39,464 nt of DNA. It comes from an uncultured Bacteroidia bacterium. Its GTDB lineage: Bacteria; Bacteroidota; Bacteroidia; Bacteroidales; F082. Below are positions 1-8,035 of this stretch, one piece after another. Both the position numbers and the translations under genes were made by a program. Below the pieces are notes generated by a model that was not told the DNA's origin, ran no database searches, and saw only the letters and a list, made by a program, of their open reading frames with translations. How positions within the stretch are numbered: the stretch's first letter is position 1; the number at the start of each line of letters is the position of its first letter. Location: contig CACXUM010000025.1 of NCBI GenBank assembly GCA_902770835.1, positions 1-39,464 of the forward strand. The letters run 5' to 3'.

Positions 1-4
1 CGTG

Positions 5-12
5 CAAAAGTA
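5..12 (-). promoter_or_regulatory. Leftward -7 promoter box for an off-window gene
   Basis: Read on the minus strand this is TACTTTTG followed by CACG, which fits the Bacteroidetes primary sigma -7 consensus TAnnTTTG. Its transcript would leave the window at the left edge, so a leftward gene probably begins just outside. No -33 element is clear. The repeat-rich region at 60-185 would be its upstream region. Confidence 0.45.
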
Positions 13-59
13 GTACATTTTCTTATATGAAAAGCGCCTCAAAAACCCCAAAACAGAGG

Positions 60-185
60 TTTTGCAAATCCCGATAAAAGTTTTGCGGATTCCGCAAAAA
101 TTGCAGATTTTGCAACTAACCGTTTTATTTTTTGCAGATTTTGAAACTGTTTTGCAAATTCTGCAAATCCGTTTTTGCAGAATCT
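60..185. repeat. Cluster of TTTTGCRRAT-like direct and inverted repeats
   Basis: The non-coding stretch between the araC-type gene and the left edge contains at least six variants of TTTTGC(A/G)(A/G)AT. One is a perfect 9-bp inverted repeat, TTTTGCGGA/TCCGCAAAA around one central base (81-99). Another is TTGCA/TGCAA (101-115), and a third pair is near 150-168. The arrangement resembles operator half-sites upstream of the leftward promoter at 5-12. No protein-coding gene is seen in 1-206. Operator function is inference. Confidence 0.5.
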
Positions 186-206
186 AAAAGTCATTGGGGC
201 AGCTCC

Positions 207-1319
207 CTACTGCCCCTGACCGCGCATCCAGGCCGTCACGGTCTGTCCCATGCGTTGCTTGAAGGCGGTGCTGAAGGTGCTGTAGCTCCTGAAGCCGCTC
301 TCGCTGGCCAGTTGTTGCGCGGTGAAGGAACGTTGGTTGGCAACGGCTTCATTATAGAGATTGACAAAATGGCGGATGCGCAGCCCGTTGATGTAGGCGT
401 TGTAGGTCAGACCCTGCTGGGTGAAATACTGGCTGAGATAGTAGTGGTTGGTGCCGATGGCCTGCGAGAGTTGGGAAAGGGAGAGGTCGTGCTGCAAATA
501 CAGCTGGGCTTCCTCGCAATGCAGCTCAAGCAGTTGCCCGATGCCGGAGGGAGCGTCTGACGGTGACGCATCATCATCTTCCTGTTCCGCAGGGGCTTCT
601 TCCGTGGCTTCTACTGGCGTGCCATCCAATTGTTGCAGCGTTTCCACACGCCACAGCAGGAAACCGAAAAACGGGATTTCGATGGCTTGCACGATAAAGC
701 TGATGGCCATGTAGCGGGTGTCCCACATATAGAAGAGGATGAGCAGCAGCGAGACGACGACGATGAGCATATAGCTCTGCCTGACCTCCTTATGCTCCAA
801 GTCGGCGTAGTTGTCGCGCAGCCACTGCCTGTATTGCCTGACAGCGAACACCATATATATGATAAAGAGCACGTAGAACAACAAGATGCAGGCGATGGCG
901 ATGTCATAGAAACGACGATCGGGGAAGACAAGGTTCAGCGCCAGGAGCACCGCGTATAGTAAAATCGCCACGACGACGGGCCAGACAGGTCGCTTGCGGT
1001 CTTGGAGCATGGCAAACAGCGTGCCGGCGATAGTGGTGAGCAGCCCCACGCAGTCGAGCAACGAAACCACCATGCCGCCCACAGAGTTGATGTCGTTGGA
1101 ACGGAAGTATAGAAGGAGCCACCAAAAATGGCCCAAACACGCCACGGCAAAGAATGCCGCAGCCCAGCGGCGCATGGCCAGCGGCGGCGTCACGTCGGGC
1201 GCAAAGGCGTTGCCCCTGCGCAGCAGCAGATAGACGAAGGCGATGAGGGCAGCCATGGCCGCTCCGCCATAGAGCATGCTATAAAGCAGTTGGCCTGAAG
1301 GTATGTCTTGGATGAACAT
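207..1319 (-). CDS. Membrane-anchored AraC-family transcriptional regulator
   Basis: The product (370 aa) joins an N-terminal membrane module to a C-terminal AraC/XylS helix-turn-helix domain. About seven hydrophobic segments are visible across roughly residues 10-240. An acidic linker rich in E, D and P follows, then the DNA-binding domain in about the last 100 residues (LSLSQLSQAIGTNHYYLSQYF and GFRSYSTFSTAFKQRMG are its two helix-turn-helix units). This architecture recurs in Bacteroidetes and suggests a regulator responding to a membrane or envelope signal; the ligand is unknown. I chose the ATG at 1319. The longer frame begins with TTG at 1361, which overlaps the -7 box TATCTTTG (1351-1358) and so cannot be in the mRNA. 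The gene diverges from gap. Its target could be the off-window leftward gene with the repeat array, but that is a guess. Confidence 0.85.
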   Translation of the reverse strand: MFIQDIPSGQLLYSMLYGGAAMAALIAFVYLLLRRGNAFAPDVTPPLAMRRWAAAFFAVACLGHFWWLLLYFRSNDINSVGGMVVSLLDCVGLLTTIAGTLFAMLQDRKRPVWPVVVAILLYAVLLALNLVFPDRRFYDIAIACILLFYVLFIIYMVFAVRQYRQWLRDNYADLEHKEVRQSYMLIVVVSLLLILFYMWDTRYMAISFIVQAIEIPFFGFLLWRVETLQQLDGTPVEATEEAPAEQEDDDASPSDAPSGIGQLLELHCEEAQLYLQHDLSLSQLSQAIGTNHYYLSQYFTQQGLTYNAYINGLRIRHFVNLYNEAVANQRSFTAQQLASESGFRSYSTFSTAFKQRMGQTVTAWMRGQGQ

Positions 1320-1350
1320 GGGTTTGCGGTTTTGTACCTTTTCAAAGGTG

Positions 1351-1358
1351 CAAAGATA
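1351..1358 (-). promoter_or_regulatory. -7 promoter box of the araC-type gene
   Basis: The minus strand reads TATCTTTG followed by CACC, an exact TAnnTTTG match about 30 bp upstream of the ATG at 1319. It decides the start of that gene against the longer TTG frame. Confidence 0.7.
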
Positions 1359-1421
1359 CAAAATTCATGGGGCAATACGTGGCCTAATTCAATGAAAATC
1401 GTGTTTTTCCAAAAAAATGAC

Positions 1422-1429
1422 TAACTTTG
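1422..1429 (+). promoter_or_regulatory. -7 promoter box of gap
   Basis: TAACTTTG followed by C matches the Bacteroidetes -7 consensus and lies about 58 bp upstream of the gap ATG, giving an AT-rich leader. A T-rich run near 1403-1408 may serve as a weak -33 element. It is divergent from the araC-type promoter. Confidence 0.6.
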
Positions 1430-1487
1430 CATGGTTTTTTACAACCTAAATTAAACGTAATTGATTAAAAATCATAAATTTACAACA

Positions 1488-2495
1488 ATGGAAAAGATTA
1501 AAGTAGGTATCAATGGTTTCGGCCGCATAGGCCGCAACGTGTTCCGCATCATCTGCGAACGTCCGAATTTGGAAATCGTGGGCGTCAACGACCTGACAAG
1601 CACCAAGGTGCTGGCCCACCTGTTGAAATACGACTCCACCCAGGGCAAGTTCCCCGGCACGGTGGAATACGACGAAACCGCACTCATCGTCAACGGCCAG
1701 CGCATCCCCGTCACGGCCGAGCGTGCCCCGCTGAACATCAAGTGGAGCAAGACCCCTGACGTAGTGGTTGAATCGACCGGCGTGTTCCGCTCGAAGGAAA
1801 GCAGCAAGGGCGGCTACGGCGACCACCTGAAGGCCGGCGCAAAGAAGGTCATCCTCTCGGCTCCCTCCAAGGACGCCATCGACGCCACCGTCGTGGTGGG
1901 CGTGAACAACAACGACCTGACCGACGACGTGGAATGTGTGAGCAACGCCTCCTGCACCACCAACTGCTTGGCTCCCGTGGCCAAGGTGCTCAACGACCGC
2001 TTCGGCATCGAGCAGGGCTACATCACCACCATCCACAGTTACACCAACGACCAAGTCATCCTCGACGGCCCCCACAGCGACCTGCGCCGCGCCCGTAGCG
2101 CCGCCATGTCGCAAATCCCGACCACCACTGGCGCCGCCAAGGCCGTGGGCATCGTCATCCCTGAACTGAATGGCAAACTCGACGGTATCGCCGTCCGCGT
2201 TCCTACGCCGACTGGTTCATTGGTTGACCTCGTTTGCACGCTGAAGACCGAAGCCACGAAGGAGGAAATCAACGCCGCTATGAAGGAGGCCGCCGAAGGC
2301 CCGATGAAGGGCGTGCTCGAATACACTGAAGACCCGATCGTGAGCGTCGACGTGATCCACAACCCGCACAGCAGCATCTTCGATGCCCAAAGCACGATGG
2401 TGATGGGCAAGATGGTGAAAATCATGTCGTGGTACGACAACGAATGGGGTTATTCCAATCGCATGGTCGACCTGATTGAGATGATGAAATATTGA
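1488..2495 (+). CDS. gap: Glyceraldehyde-3-phosphate dehydrogenase, type I
   Basis: The enzyme oxidises and phosphorylates glyceraldehyde-3-phosphate to 1,3-bisphosphoglycerate with NAD in cytosolic glycolysis. The N-terminal NAD-binding Rossmann motif KVGINGFGRIGRNVFR and the active-site segment SNASCTTNCLAPVAKVL with the catalytic Cys are intact. The C-terminal SWYDNEWGYSNRMVDL signature is also present. I use the ATG at 1488, giving 335 aa, the normal family length; the frame extends upstream to a TTG that would add nine poorly conserved residues. It is monocistronic, with its own promoter and a palindromic terminator shared with the convergent gene. Codon use is C/G-biased at third positions, consistent with high expression. 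Confidence 0.97.
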   Translation: MEKIKVGINGFGRIGRNVFRIICERPNLEIVGVNDLTSTKVLAHLLKYDSTQGKFPGTVEYDETALIVNGQRIPVTAERAPLNIKWSKTPDVVVESTGVFRSKESSKGGYGDHLKAGAKKVILSAPSKDAIDATVVVGVNNNDLTDDVECVSNASCTTNCLAPVAKVLNDRFGIEQGYITTIHSYTNDQVILDGPHSDLRRARSAAMSQIPTTTGAAKAVGIVIPELNGKLDGIAVRVPTPTGSLVDLVCTLKTEATKEEINAAMKEAAEGPMKGVLEYTEDPIVSVDVIHNPHSSIFDAQSTMVMGKMVKIMSWYDNEWGYSNRMVDLIEMMKY

Positions 2496-2545
2496 TTGGA
2501 ACTACGAATTTCACGAATTGTACCAATTATTACGAATGGATTGAT

Positions 2546-2581
2546 TGTAGGGACGTGGCGCGCCGCGTCTCTACATTTTTT
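2546..2581. terminator. Palindromic terminator between convergent genes
   Basis: TGTAGGGACGTGGC pairs with GCCGCGTCTCTACA if G-U pairs are allowed, and a run of seven T follows on the plus strand, so it should stop gap transcription. The sequence belongs to the widespread GTAGAGACGCG-type dispersed palindromes seen in many bacterial genomes. The leftward gene ends inside the T-run (TAA at 2582-2580), so the hairpin also lies directly beyond that operon. Confidence 0.7.
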
Positions 2582-4838
2582 ATCGGACGATGGTAATGGA
2601 ACCTTGAAGGTGTAGTTTTTCCTCCCCTGTTTCACCATGATAAGTGATGTCACAGACATAAAAATAAGTGCCGGGCGGGCAGTCCATTTTGGTTAGTTTG
2701 CTCTTGCCGTCCCATTGGATGAGTGGGTCGTCAGTATCCCAAAGGATATTTCCCCAACGGTTGAAAATGACCGTCTTTGCATTGACAATCAAATCAATAC
2801 CTGTAACTATCGGTTCAAAAACATCGTTAAAACTGTCGCCATTGGGCGTGAACACGTTAGGCAGTTTGTAGGAAAACTCCTCAATCGGTTCCTCATGGCC
2901 AATGCGCACCGACTTGATGGCCGAATAATTGATTAAAGGTCGCATGATGCCCTCCAAGGTGTAATGCCCGAAGGTGCGGACATAATAGCGATAAATGCCA
3001 TCGCTTTCCACATCGGTGTCGGTGTATTCAAAATTCGTCACCGAAGCGATTCTAACGAAATGATTACCAATTTCTTTGAAAATTTGCGTACTGTCAACGA
3101 GCCATGGTACGGCTTCTGTCCACGAAAGGCGGGCTTCGTTGAAGGTTCCATTGGCCGAAAGCATCACTGCCGAGGCCGTCGCGCTCTCGCCCATCGTTTG
3201 CTGGTTGGCGTCGCGCATTTGCACCTTATATATTAATGTGGTTGCCGCCGCGAGGTCAAGGTTGGAATCAAGGAAGGTCGTGTCGGCACCTTCGTAAACG
3301 ATGGAAGTCGCACCGTCAAGGATGCGGGTCAAGGTATAGTTGAACGGCGCAACATATTGGTCGTCAATTTCTTTTGGCTTTGCCCAACAGGTGACGATAT
3401 GCCCCGAAATGAGGTCGATGCTGTCATTACTGACATGGGTCATCAGCGGGCTGTCGTTTTTCAATTCCACACAGGCCGCATCACTGACGATACTCAAAGC
3501 GCCATCGGGGAATCTTGCCAAAATACGATACTCATACGCAACGCCTTGAGAGAGGTTGGAATCGGTGTAGGAAGTCATGGAAACATTGTCCAAAGTGGCA
3601 ATGAGTTGGTAGCCTTCGCGGATGCCCGTTTCGCATTCCTCAGGCACATAAGCATTGCAACCTGCCTTGCGATAGACGAGCAAAACCACTGCATTCGGGC
3701 ACGAATAAGCCGCCCACGAAAGCGCAACATCATGACCATGCAAGTCTGCAACAAAACCTTGCACTTTGGGAGCCATCACATTGATAGTCACCGTTTTTAT
3801 ATTGGTCAGGCTGACAGGCGATCCATCGTCCTTGGCATGAATCACCACTTGATAGGGCGTATTGCGGATGTGGGCGTAAGTCGTGTTCCAAAGGAATTCC
3901 ATCTCAGGTTGCATCCCATAAGCCGATTCGGGGTTCAGGATGGCCGGACTGACCGCCACCTCAAAAGGCGCGCCCGAAGCCGTCAAAGAAACATGGTCGC
4001 CGTTGGGGTCGGAGGCTGAGATGATGAAATCGAGTTGCTCGCCGGCCACGAGGCAATACTGGTCATCGCAATGGATTTGGGGTAGGTCGTTATCACAATG
4101 GGAAATCAAGATTTGCATGTCGCGGATGACGGAACCGATTTTCACGCCGTGCCGCCATTCCTCGATGATGAAAGCCACATTGTATTCGCCTTGCAATACG
4201 GGATTTTCCCAATGCAATTCGCCTGTAACAGGGTCGATGTCAAACGATTGCGAGGCTTGCGGATAGGTATAGCCCGCAATGTCCATGCCGTCCATGCCCT
4301 TGCACGGGAGCAGACGATAACTCAGGCTGTCGCCATCGGGGTCGTAGGCCGAAGGATTATGCAAATACAACTTGCCCACGCAGCCCTTGTCGACAGGCGC
4401 ATTCAGCAATTGCACGGAGTTGTTGTAGCCCAAGAACGGATTGATGACCAATTCCGTCTCAATGTGCATCGGCACCATCACCGAATTAGGCACATTGACC
4501 ACGCCGTAATTGCGGTTGGCATCCTCCATGCTGATCGTGTAAGTCCCTGAAGTTGAGTAGTTATGGATGGCTTTATAATGGTTCACCACACAATCGTCGC
4601 CAAGATTCTGCCAATTGATGCGCGGGATGTTTTCCTCCGCTCCATCGCCCCATTTGACGTACAATGAATCGCGCTGATCCCAAGCGGCATTGGGCACATT
4701 GTAAGTCGTAAGCGTAAACTCGTAGGCATTGCCACCCAACCAAATGTAGGTGATTTCGGCAGCACGTTGGTGCGTCGCCCTCGCGGTGAAGGCGAAACAG
4801 AACAGCAAACCGATGACAAACAACAGTTTACGCCACAT
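2580..4838 (-). CDS. Secreted protein with T9SS type B (gliding-motility-associated) sorting domain
   Basis: The 752-aa product starts with a signal peptide (MWRKLLFVIGLLFCFAFTARA) and a domain beginning THQRAAEITYIWL, typical of large exported Bacteroidetes proteins. The middle has Ig/cadherin-like beta-sandwich segments (for example the DPNGDHVSLTASG type) and fibronectin-III-like stretches. The C terminus, LPNVFTPNGDSFNDVFEPI through IFNRWGNILWDT to GTYFYVCDITY, is a clear CHU_C/type B sorting domain. It should therefore cross the outer membrane by the type IX system and be shed or anchored; ligand or substrate is unknown. It is the last gene of the leftward operon, 5 nt behind engB, an odd partner for an essential GTPase. 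Confidence 0.88.
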   Translation of the reverse strand: MWRKLLFVIGLLFCFAFTARATHQRAAEITYIWLGGNAYEFTLTTYNVPNAAWDQRDSLYVKWGDGAEENIPRINWQNLGDDCVVNHYKAIHNYSTSGTYTISMEDANRNYGVVNVPNSVMVPMHIETELVINPFLGYNNSVQLLNAPVDKGCVGKLYLHNPSAYDPDGDSLSYRLLPCKGMDGMDIAGYTYPQASQSFDIDPVTGELHWENPVLQGEYNVAFIIEEWRHGVKIGSVIRDMQILISHCDNDLPQIHCDDQYCLVAGEQLDFIISASDPNGDHVSLTASGAPFEVAVSPAILNPESAYGMQPEMEFLWNTTYAHIRNTPYQVVIHAKDDGSPVSLTNIKTVTINVMAPKVQGFVADLHGHDVALSWAAYSCPNAVVLLVYRKAGCNAYVPEECETGIREGYQLIATLDNVSMTSYTDSNLSQGVAYEYRILARFPDGALSIVSDAACVELKNDSPLMTHVSNDSIDLISGHIVTCWAKPKEIDDQYVAPFNYTLTRILDGATSIVYEGADTTFLDSNLDLAAATTLIYKVQMRDANQQTMGESATASAVMLSANGTFNEARLSWTEAVPWLVDSTQIFKEIGNHFVRIASVTNFEYTDTDVESDGIYRYYVRTFGHYTLEGIMRPLINYSAIKSVRIGHEEPIEEFSYKLPNVFTPNGDSFNDVFEPIVTGIDLIVNAKTVIFNRWGNILWDTDDPLIQWDGKSKLTKMDCPPGTYFYVCDITYHGETGEEKLHLQGSITIVR

Positions 4839-4843
4839 AACAA

Positions 4844-5467
4844 CTATTGTGTATTCTTATTCATCAGATTAGCCACCTCCGCGTTTTGTGCTTCGATGTA
4901 GTCCAAAATCTCATCGCGGCCAGTCTTTTTCTCCGACGAAGTGATGAAGATGGGCGGCAGTTCCTCCCAATCTTCCAGCAACCGCGCCTTGAAAGCCTCG
5001 ACATTCCTGTCCAATTCGGCCTTAGAAACCTTGTCGGCCTTGGTGAAAACAATGCAGAACGGCACCTGATGCTCGCCCAACCATTCCACGAAGCCCAAGT
5101 CGTTGTTTTGCGGCTCAATGCGTGAATCGATGAGAACGAAAGTGCAAACCAAGTTGCGCCGACGCGAAATGTAGTTGTTAATCATGACGCGCCACTGCTC
5201 GCGGGTTTTCTTCGAGTGTTGCGCATAACCATAGCCCGGCAGGTCGACGATATACCATGAATCGTTGATAATGAAGTGGTTAATGGCCACCGTCTTGCCC
5301 GGAACGGAAGATGTCTTGGCCAAACCCCTCCGCTGCACCAACATATTGATTAGCGAGGACTTGCCCACATTCGAGCGACCGATGAAGGCATATTCGGGAA
5401 TGTTGTCGTTAGGCAAAAACTCGAAACGAGTGTTGCTCATCAAAAAATTGGCTTTCGTGATATTCAT
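4844..5467 (-). CDS. engB: Ribosome biogenesis GTPase YihA/YsxC/EngB
   Basis: This TrmE-Era-type GTPase (207 aa) assists assembly of the large ribosomal subunit. The G1 P-loop GRSNVGKSS spans residues 30-38, the G3 motif DLPGYG residues 75-80, G4 is TKADK and G5 is SSEK, all intact and in order. The length is normal for the family. It begins 4 nt after the stop of the GlsB-like gene and is followed after 5 nt by the T9SS cargo gene, so it is probably co-transcribed from the promoter near 7335. Confidence 0.96.
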   Translation of the reverse strand: MNITKANFLMSNTRFEFLPNDNIPEYAFIGRSNVGKSSLINMLVQRRGLAKTSSVPGKTVAINHFIINDSWYIVDLPGYGYAQHSKKTREQWRVMINNYISRRRNLVCTFVLIDSRIEPQNNDLGFVEWLGEHQVPFCIVFTKADKVSKAELDRNVEAFKARLLEDWEELPPIFITSSEKKTGRDEILDYIEAQNAEVANLMNKNTQ

Positions 5468-5471
5468 GTCT

Positions 5472-6437
5472 TTATTTGATTTGAATCAAGTGTGATGGGG
5501 TTTCGTCTTTGTCGTAAGTCAGGTGGCGTTTCACCTTTTCCTCAAACATGTCTTTGATAGTCACCAAGATACCCGTTTCTTCCACCTTGCCGAAGCCGGG
5601 ATTGAGGGCCGTGCCAAACGAGCGCAAGGTGGGCGAAAGGTTCATGTAGGCGTTCACCAAGGGCGGCACAGCAGCACCGCGCTCACGCACCAATCTCACC
5701 AAAGTTTTGTAATCGTCGCGGTAGTTGTCGGCACAGAAAAGGCTCTCCAACCAAGCGCGGTCGGTGAGGATGGGCAGGTCGAGTTCGGGGCGCACCGTCA
5801 CCAATTTATCCTTGTCGGGGAAATGTTTCTGCATGAAATACAGAATCATGTCGCGCGAGGTGCGTTCCAAATGCGGATACATGGTCACCTTGCCGAAATA
5901 ATACTGCGCATCGGGATAGAGGTCGACCAACGAGCCTAAGCCATCCCACAGATTGTCAAGGGAATACATTCCTTTCGACAAACTTTTCGAGGGCTGGTAG
6001 TCGGGCTGCACAAACGAGCGGCCCAACTCCAAGGTATATGGCAAATACTCATTGACAAACTTCTCGGAATAGTGGAAAAGCTCGCTCGTGGGCGTGTCAA
6101 CCTGTCCGTTTTCGTCGATTTGCAAACCATCGCAAAGCAGGAAACGATAGCCGCCCATGATGGCCTTGTCGACTGGATTCCAAACAATTAGCTGAATGAA
6201 ATAATCCTCCTCACGGGTATCGAACTCGTCGATGTCGCAGTCTAAGCCCGTGCCGCCGCCCGAGTCGCGGAAACTGATTTCGCGCAGGCGACCGATTTCG
6301 CGCATGATGTTAGGCGAATCGTGTGCGGTGAGGACGTAAATCTCATTCCCGCCGTTGTTCGTCTTGCGGAAGAACTTGTCTTGGGTCAACTCGTCCATGA
6401 TGGCCTCCACAGGCACCGGTGCAATAATATCTTTCAT
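5472..6437 (-). CDS. glsB: GNAT-fold N-acyltransferase, GlsB/OlsB-like (glycine lipid synthesis)
   Basis: The product (321 aa) belongs to the hemolysin-like/OlsB GNAT acyltransferases, which place a 3-hydroxy fatty acyl group on an amino acid amine. Supporting segments are [24 protein letters not shown] and [22 protein letters not shown] in the N-terminal half and the long C-terminal region typical of the Bacteroidetes form. In Bacteroides the homologous GlsB/GlsA pair makes glycine lipids. Here the ATG overlaps the stop of the PlsC-like partner by 4 nt (ATGA), so translational coupling is likely. Assignment to glycine lipids rests on family and pairing; an ornithine lipid role is the main alternative. 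Confidence 0.72.
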   Translation of the reverse strand: MKDIIAPVPVEAIMDELTQDKFFRKTNNGGNEIYVLTAHDSPNIMREIGRLREISFRDSGGGTGLDCDIDEFDTREEDYFIQLIVWNPVDKAIMGGYRFLLCDGLQIDENGQVDTPTSELFHYSEKFVNEYLPYTLELGRSFVQPDYQPSKSLSKGMYSLDNLWDGLGSLVDLYPDAQYYFGKVTMYPHLERTSRDMILYFMQKHFPDKDKLVTVRPELDLPILTDRAWLESLFCADNYRDDYKTLVRLVRERGAAVPPLVNAYMNLSPTLRSFGTALNPGFGKVEETGILVTIKDMFEEKVKRHLTYDKDETPSHLIQIK

Positions 6438-7306
6438 ATCGTGTATTCTTTTTCGGGGTCAAAAATCTGGTTGGGGTCTTTCGGCAGTTGATAGGAGAAG
6501 GTGCGCAGTTTCTCGGCCCATTGTGCGTCGCTGAAACGATGGTCGAAAGTCTGGTAAGGGATGGGCTTGCCGAAAGTGATGGTCAGTTGCTTGTTGCGCT
6601 GCTTGAAAAACTCGTCGACGAGGAAAGCCATCTCAATGTTCACCTTGATTCCCAAGCGTTTGCGCCATAGAGCAAGGTTGTAGAAGAAATTCGAGTTGCG
6701 CCCTTCGATGTGGACGGGAACAATGTCGCGCTGGCTGGCCCGCGACTTGGTGACGAAGGTCTTTTTCCAGTCCAAGTCCATGATTTTGCCATTGGACTTG
6801 CGCGAGCAGAGGCCGAAAGGGAAATAGCAAATCGTGGCAGGGCCGGCGAAGGTCTCGTTGAAGAGTTTCAGGCTCTCCTCGCGGTTGGCTGTCGCACTGC
6901 CCACTTTGCTCACGGGGATAAAGATGGGTTGCAGGTTCTTCACGAACATCAGGAAGTCGTTGACGGGGGTAAGGGTTTCGCCACGATGATTGCCCACGGC
7001 ACCTATCAAGGCGATGCCGTCCAAACCGCCCAAAGGATGGTTGGAAGCCACGAGGATACGGTCTGAAGCCATCAGATTATCAACGCCTTGCAGCACCACC
7101 TCAAGGTTGAAGTCGGCCACCACCGCATTGATGAAGTCAAGCCCCTGTTGGTCGGCATACTTCGTCAAAATCTCGTTGATGTCGTCCTCGTGCAGCAGCC
7201 GTTGGATTTTCCTGAACAGCCATTCGGGCATGTGTTTCATCAACTTGGGCACCTTGGCCGTGAAGATTTTCCGAAAGTCAATCAAATTGTTTTGTTCCGT
7301 TTCCAT
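6434..7306 (-). CDS. glsA: PlsC-like O-acyltransferase, GlsA/OlsA-like
   Basis: This protein (290 aa) is of the glycerol-phosphate acyltransferase-like family; the pairing suggests it adds the second acyl chain (O-acylation) to the product of its GlsB-like partner. The acceptor motif NHPLGGLDG is the form found in this hemolysin/ornithine-lipid subgroup of the NHxxxxD family. Further support comes from the FPFGLCSRK and PVHIEGRNSNFFYNL segments. The frame runs back to 7411, but a TATTTTTG -7 box at 7331-7338 lies within that extension. The ATG at 7306 gives the usual family N terminus (METEQNNLIDFRKIF), so I start there. First gene of the leftward four-gene unit. Confidence 0.75.
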   Translation of the reverse strand: METEQNNLIDFRKIFTAKVPKLMKHMPEWLFRKIQRLLHEDDINEILTKYADQQGLDFINAVVADFNLEVVLQGVDNLMASDRILVASNHPLGGLDGIALIGAVGNHRGETLTPVNDFLMFVKNLQPIFIPVSKVGSATANREESLKLFNETFAGPATICYFPFGLCSRKSNGKIMDLDWKKTFVTKSRASQRDIVPVHIEGRNSNFFYNLALWRKRLGIKVNIEMAFLVDEFFKQRNKQLTITFGKPIPYQTFDHRFSDAQWAEKLRTFSYQLPKDPNQIFDPEKEYTI

Positions 7307-7330
7307 AGTCGAAAAACTCTCTACAATCGG

Positions 7331-7338
7331 CAAAAATA
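7331..7338 (-). promoter_or_regulatory. -7 promoter box of the glsA-glsB-engB operon
   Basis: The minus strand reads TATTTTTG followed by CC about 25 bp before the ATG at 7306. It matches TAnnTTTG and favours the shorter start of the PlsC-like gene. Confidence 0.55.
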
Positions 7339-7401
7339 GTAAAAAGAAAAATCGGAATCGCGTTTTCGGGCAAAAATCCTTCAAATAGCGCGAAACCGCC
7401 T

Positions 7402-7492
7402 TTATCAACAAATCATCTCCGCATTAAGCCATAATTCCTTAACAACAATATGAACAAGTTATCACAAGGTTATCAACAATGGATGTTGAAAA
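7402..7492. other. Cluster of DnaA-box-like 9-mers upstream of the dcw operon
   Basis: In this AT-rich intergenic stretch there are TTATCAACA at 7402-7410 and 7470-7478, TTATCACAA at 7459-7467, and TGTTGAAAA (reverse TTTTCAACA) at 7484-7492. Each is one or two bases from the DnaA consensus TTATCCACA. It could be a DnaA regulatory region or part of an origin; neither is shown by the sequence alone. Confidence 0.4.
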
Positions 7493-7503
7493 CTTTTAAG
7501 AAA

Positions 7504-7530
7504 AAAGTGGTACGAAGTGTCACAAAGTGG
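7504..7530 (+). promoter_or_regulatory. Putative MraZ operator: three AAAGTG(G/T)-type boxes at 10-bp spacing
   Basis: AAAGTGG (7504-7510), GAAGTGT (7514-7520) and AAAGTGG (7524-7530) repeat with an exact 10-bp period, so all face the same side of the helix. MraZ is known to bind such direct repeats upstream of its own gene (TGGG-type in Escherichia coli, AAAGTG[T/G] in Mollicutes). They overlap where the -33 element should lie relative to the -7 box at 7542, which would suit autorepression. Confidence 0.7.
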
Positions 7531-7541
7531 GAGAAATTGCA

Positions 7542-7549
7542 TAATTTTG
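7542..7549 (+). promoter_or_regulatory. -7 promoter box of the dcw operon
   Basis: TAATTTTG followed by CACC is an exact TAnnTTTG match, placed 24 bp upstream of the mraZ ATG and immediately after the MraZ-type boxes. The longer mraZ frame starting at 7517 would begin upstream of this box, so the ATG at 7574 is preferred. Confidence 0.7.
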
Positions 7550-7573
7550 CACCTGAAAAACAGACGAACAAAA

Positions 7574-8023
7574 ATGAGTTACCCGGTAGGACATTTCAAT
7601 TGCAAGTTGGACGCCAAAGGCCGCCTGATGATTCCTTCAGAATTCAAGGAACAGATGGGTGAGCAGGTGGAAGAAGGCTTCGTGCTTCGTCCCGGACTTC
7701 ATGCGACCTGCCTCGAACTCTACACGAGAAAGGACTGGGACGAGGTGCAAGCACAACTGCGCGCCTCCTTCAGCCAATTCATTGCCAAGCAGGAGGCCGT
7801 GCTGCGCAAGTACAACGCCGGCGCCCGCTTCGTGAAACTCGACGCCACCGGCCGTCTGCAAATTCCCAAAGACCTCATCGAAAAGGGTGCGCTCGTGAAA
7901 GACGTCATCATCACTTCGGTCACGACGAAGATGGAAATCTGGGACAAGGAACGTTACGACCAGTCCATCAACGAACTCGACGATGAGGAATTTTTCAACC
8001 TGCTTAGCGAGAACATTAAATAA
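7574..8023 (+). CDS. mraZ: Transcriptional regulator / division protein MraZ
   Basis: The product (149 aa) holds two SpoVT-AbrB-like MraZ repeats. The first begins with GHFNCKLDAKGRLMIPSEFK and the second with ARFVKLDATGRLQIPKDLI; both carry the DxxGR(L)xIP signature of the family. MraZ forms rings and binds direct repeats upstream of its own gene to control the dcw operon, and such repeats are present at 7504-7530. The start at 7574 gives the usual N terminus and sits downstream of the -7 box. First gene of the dcw operon. Its stop codon overlaps a strong purine-rich site (AAGGAGG) that serves rsmH. Confidence 0.95.
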   Translation: MSYPVGHFNCKLDAKGRLMIPSEFKEQMGEQVEEGFVLRPGLHATCLELYTRKDWDEVQAQLRASFSQFIAKQEAVLRKYNAGARFVKLDATGRLQIPKDLIEKGALVKDVIITSVTTKMEIWDKERYDQSINELDDEEFFNLLSENIK

Positions 8024-8028
8024 GGAGG
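8022..8028 (+). promoter_or_regulatory. Strong Shine-Dalgarno sequence for rsmH
   Basis: AAGGAGG overlaps the mraZ TAA stop and ends 7 nt before the rsmH ATG. Strong Shine-Dalgarno sites are uncommon in Bacteroidetes, where A-rich leaders usually replace them, so this one stands out. Confidence 0.6.
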
Positions 8029-8035
8029 AGGCATC

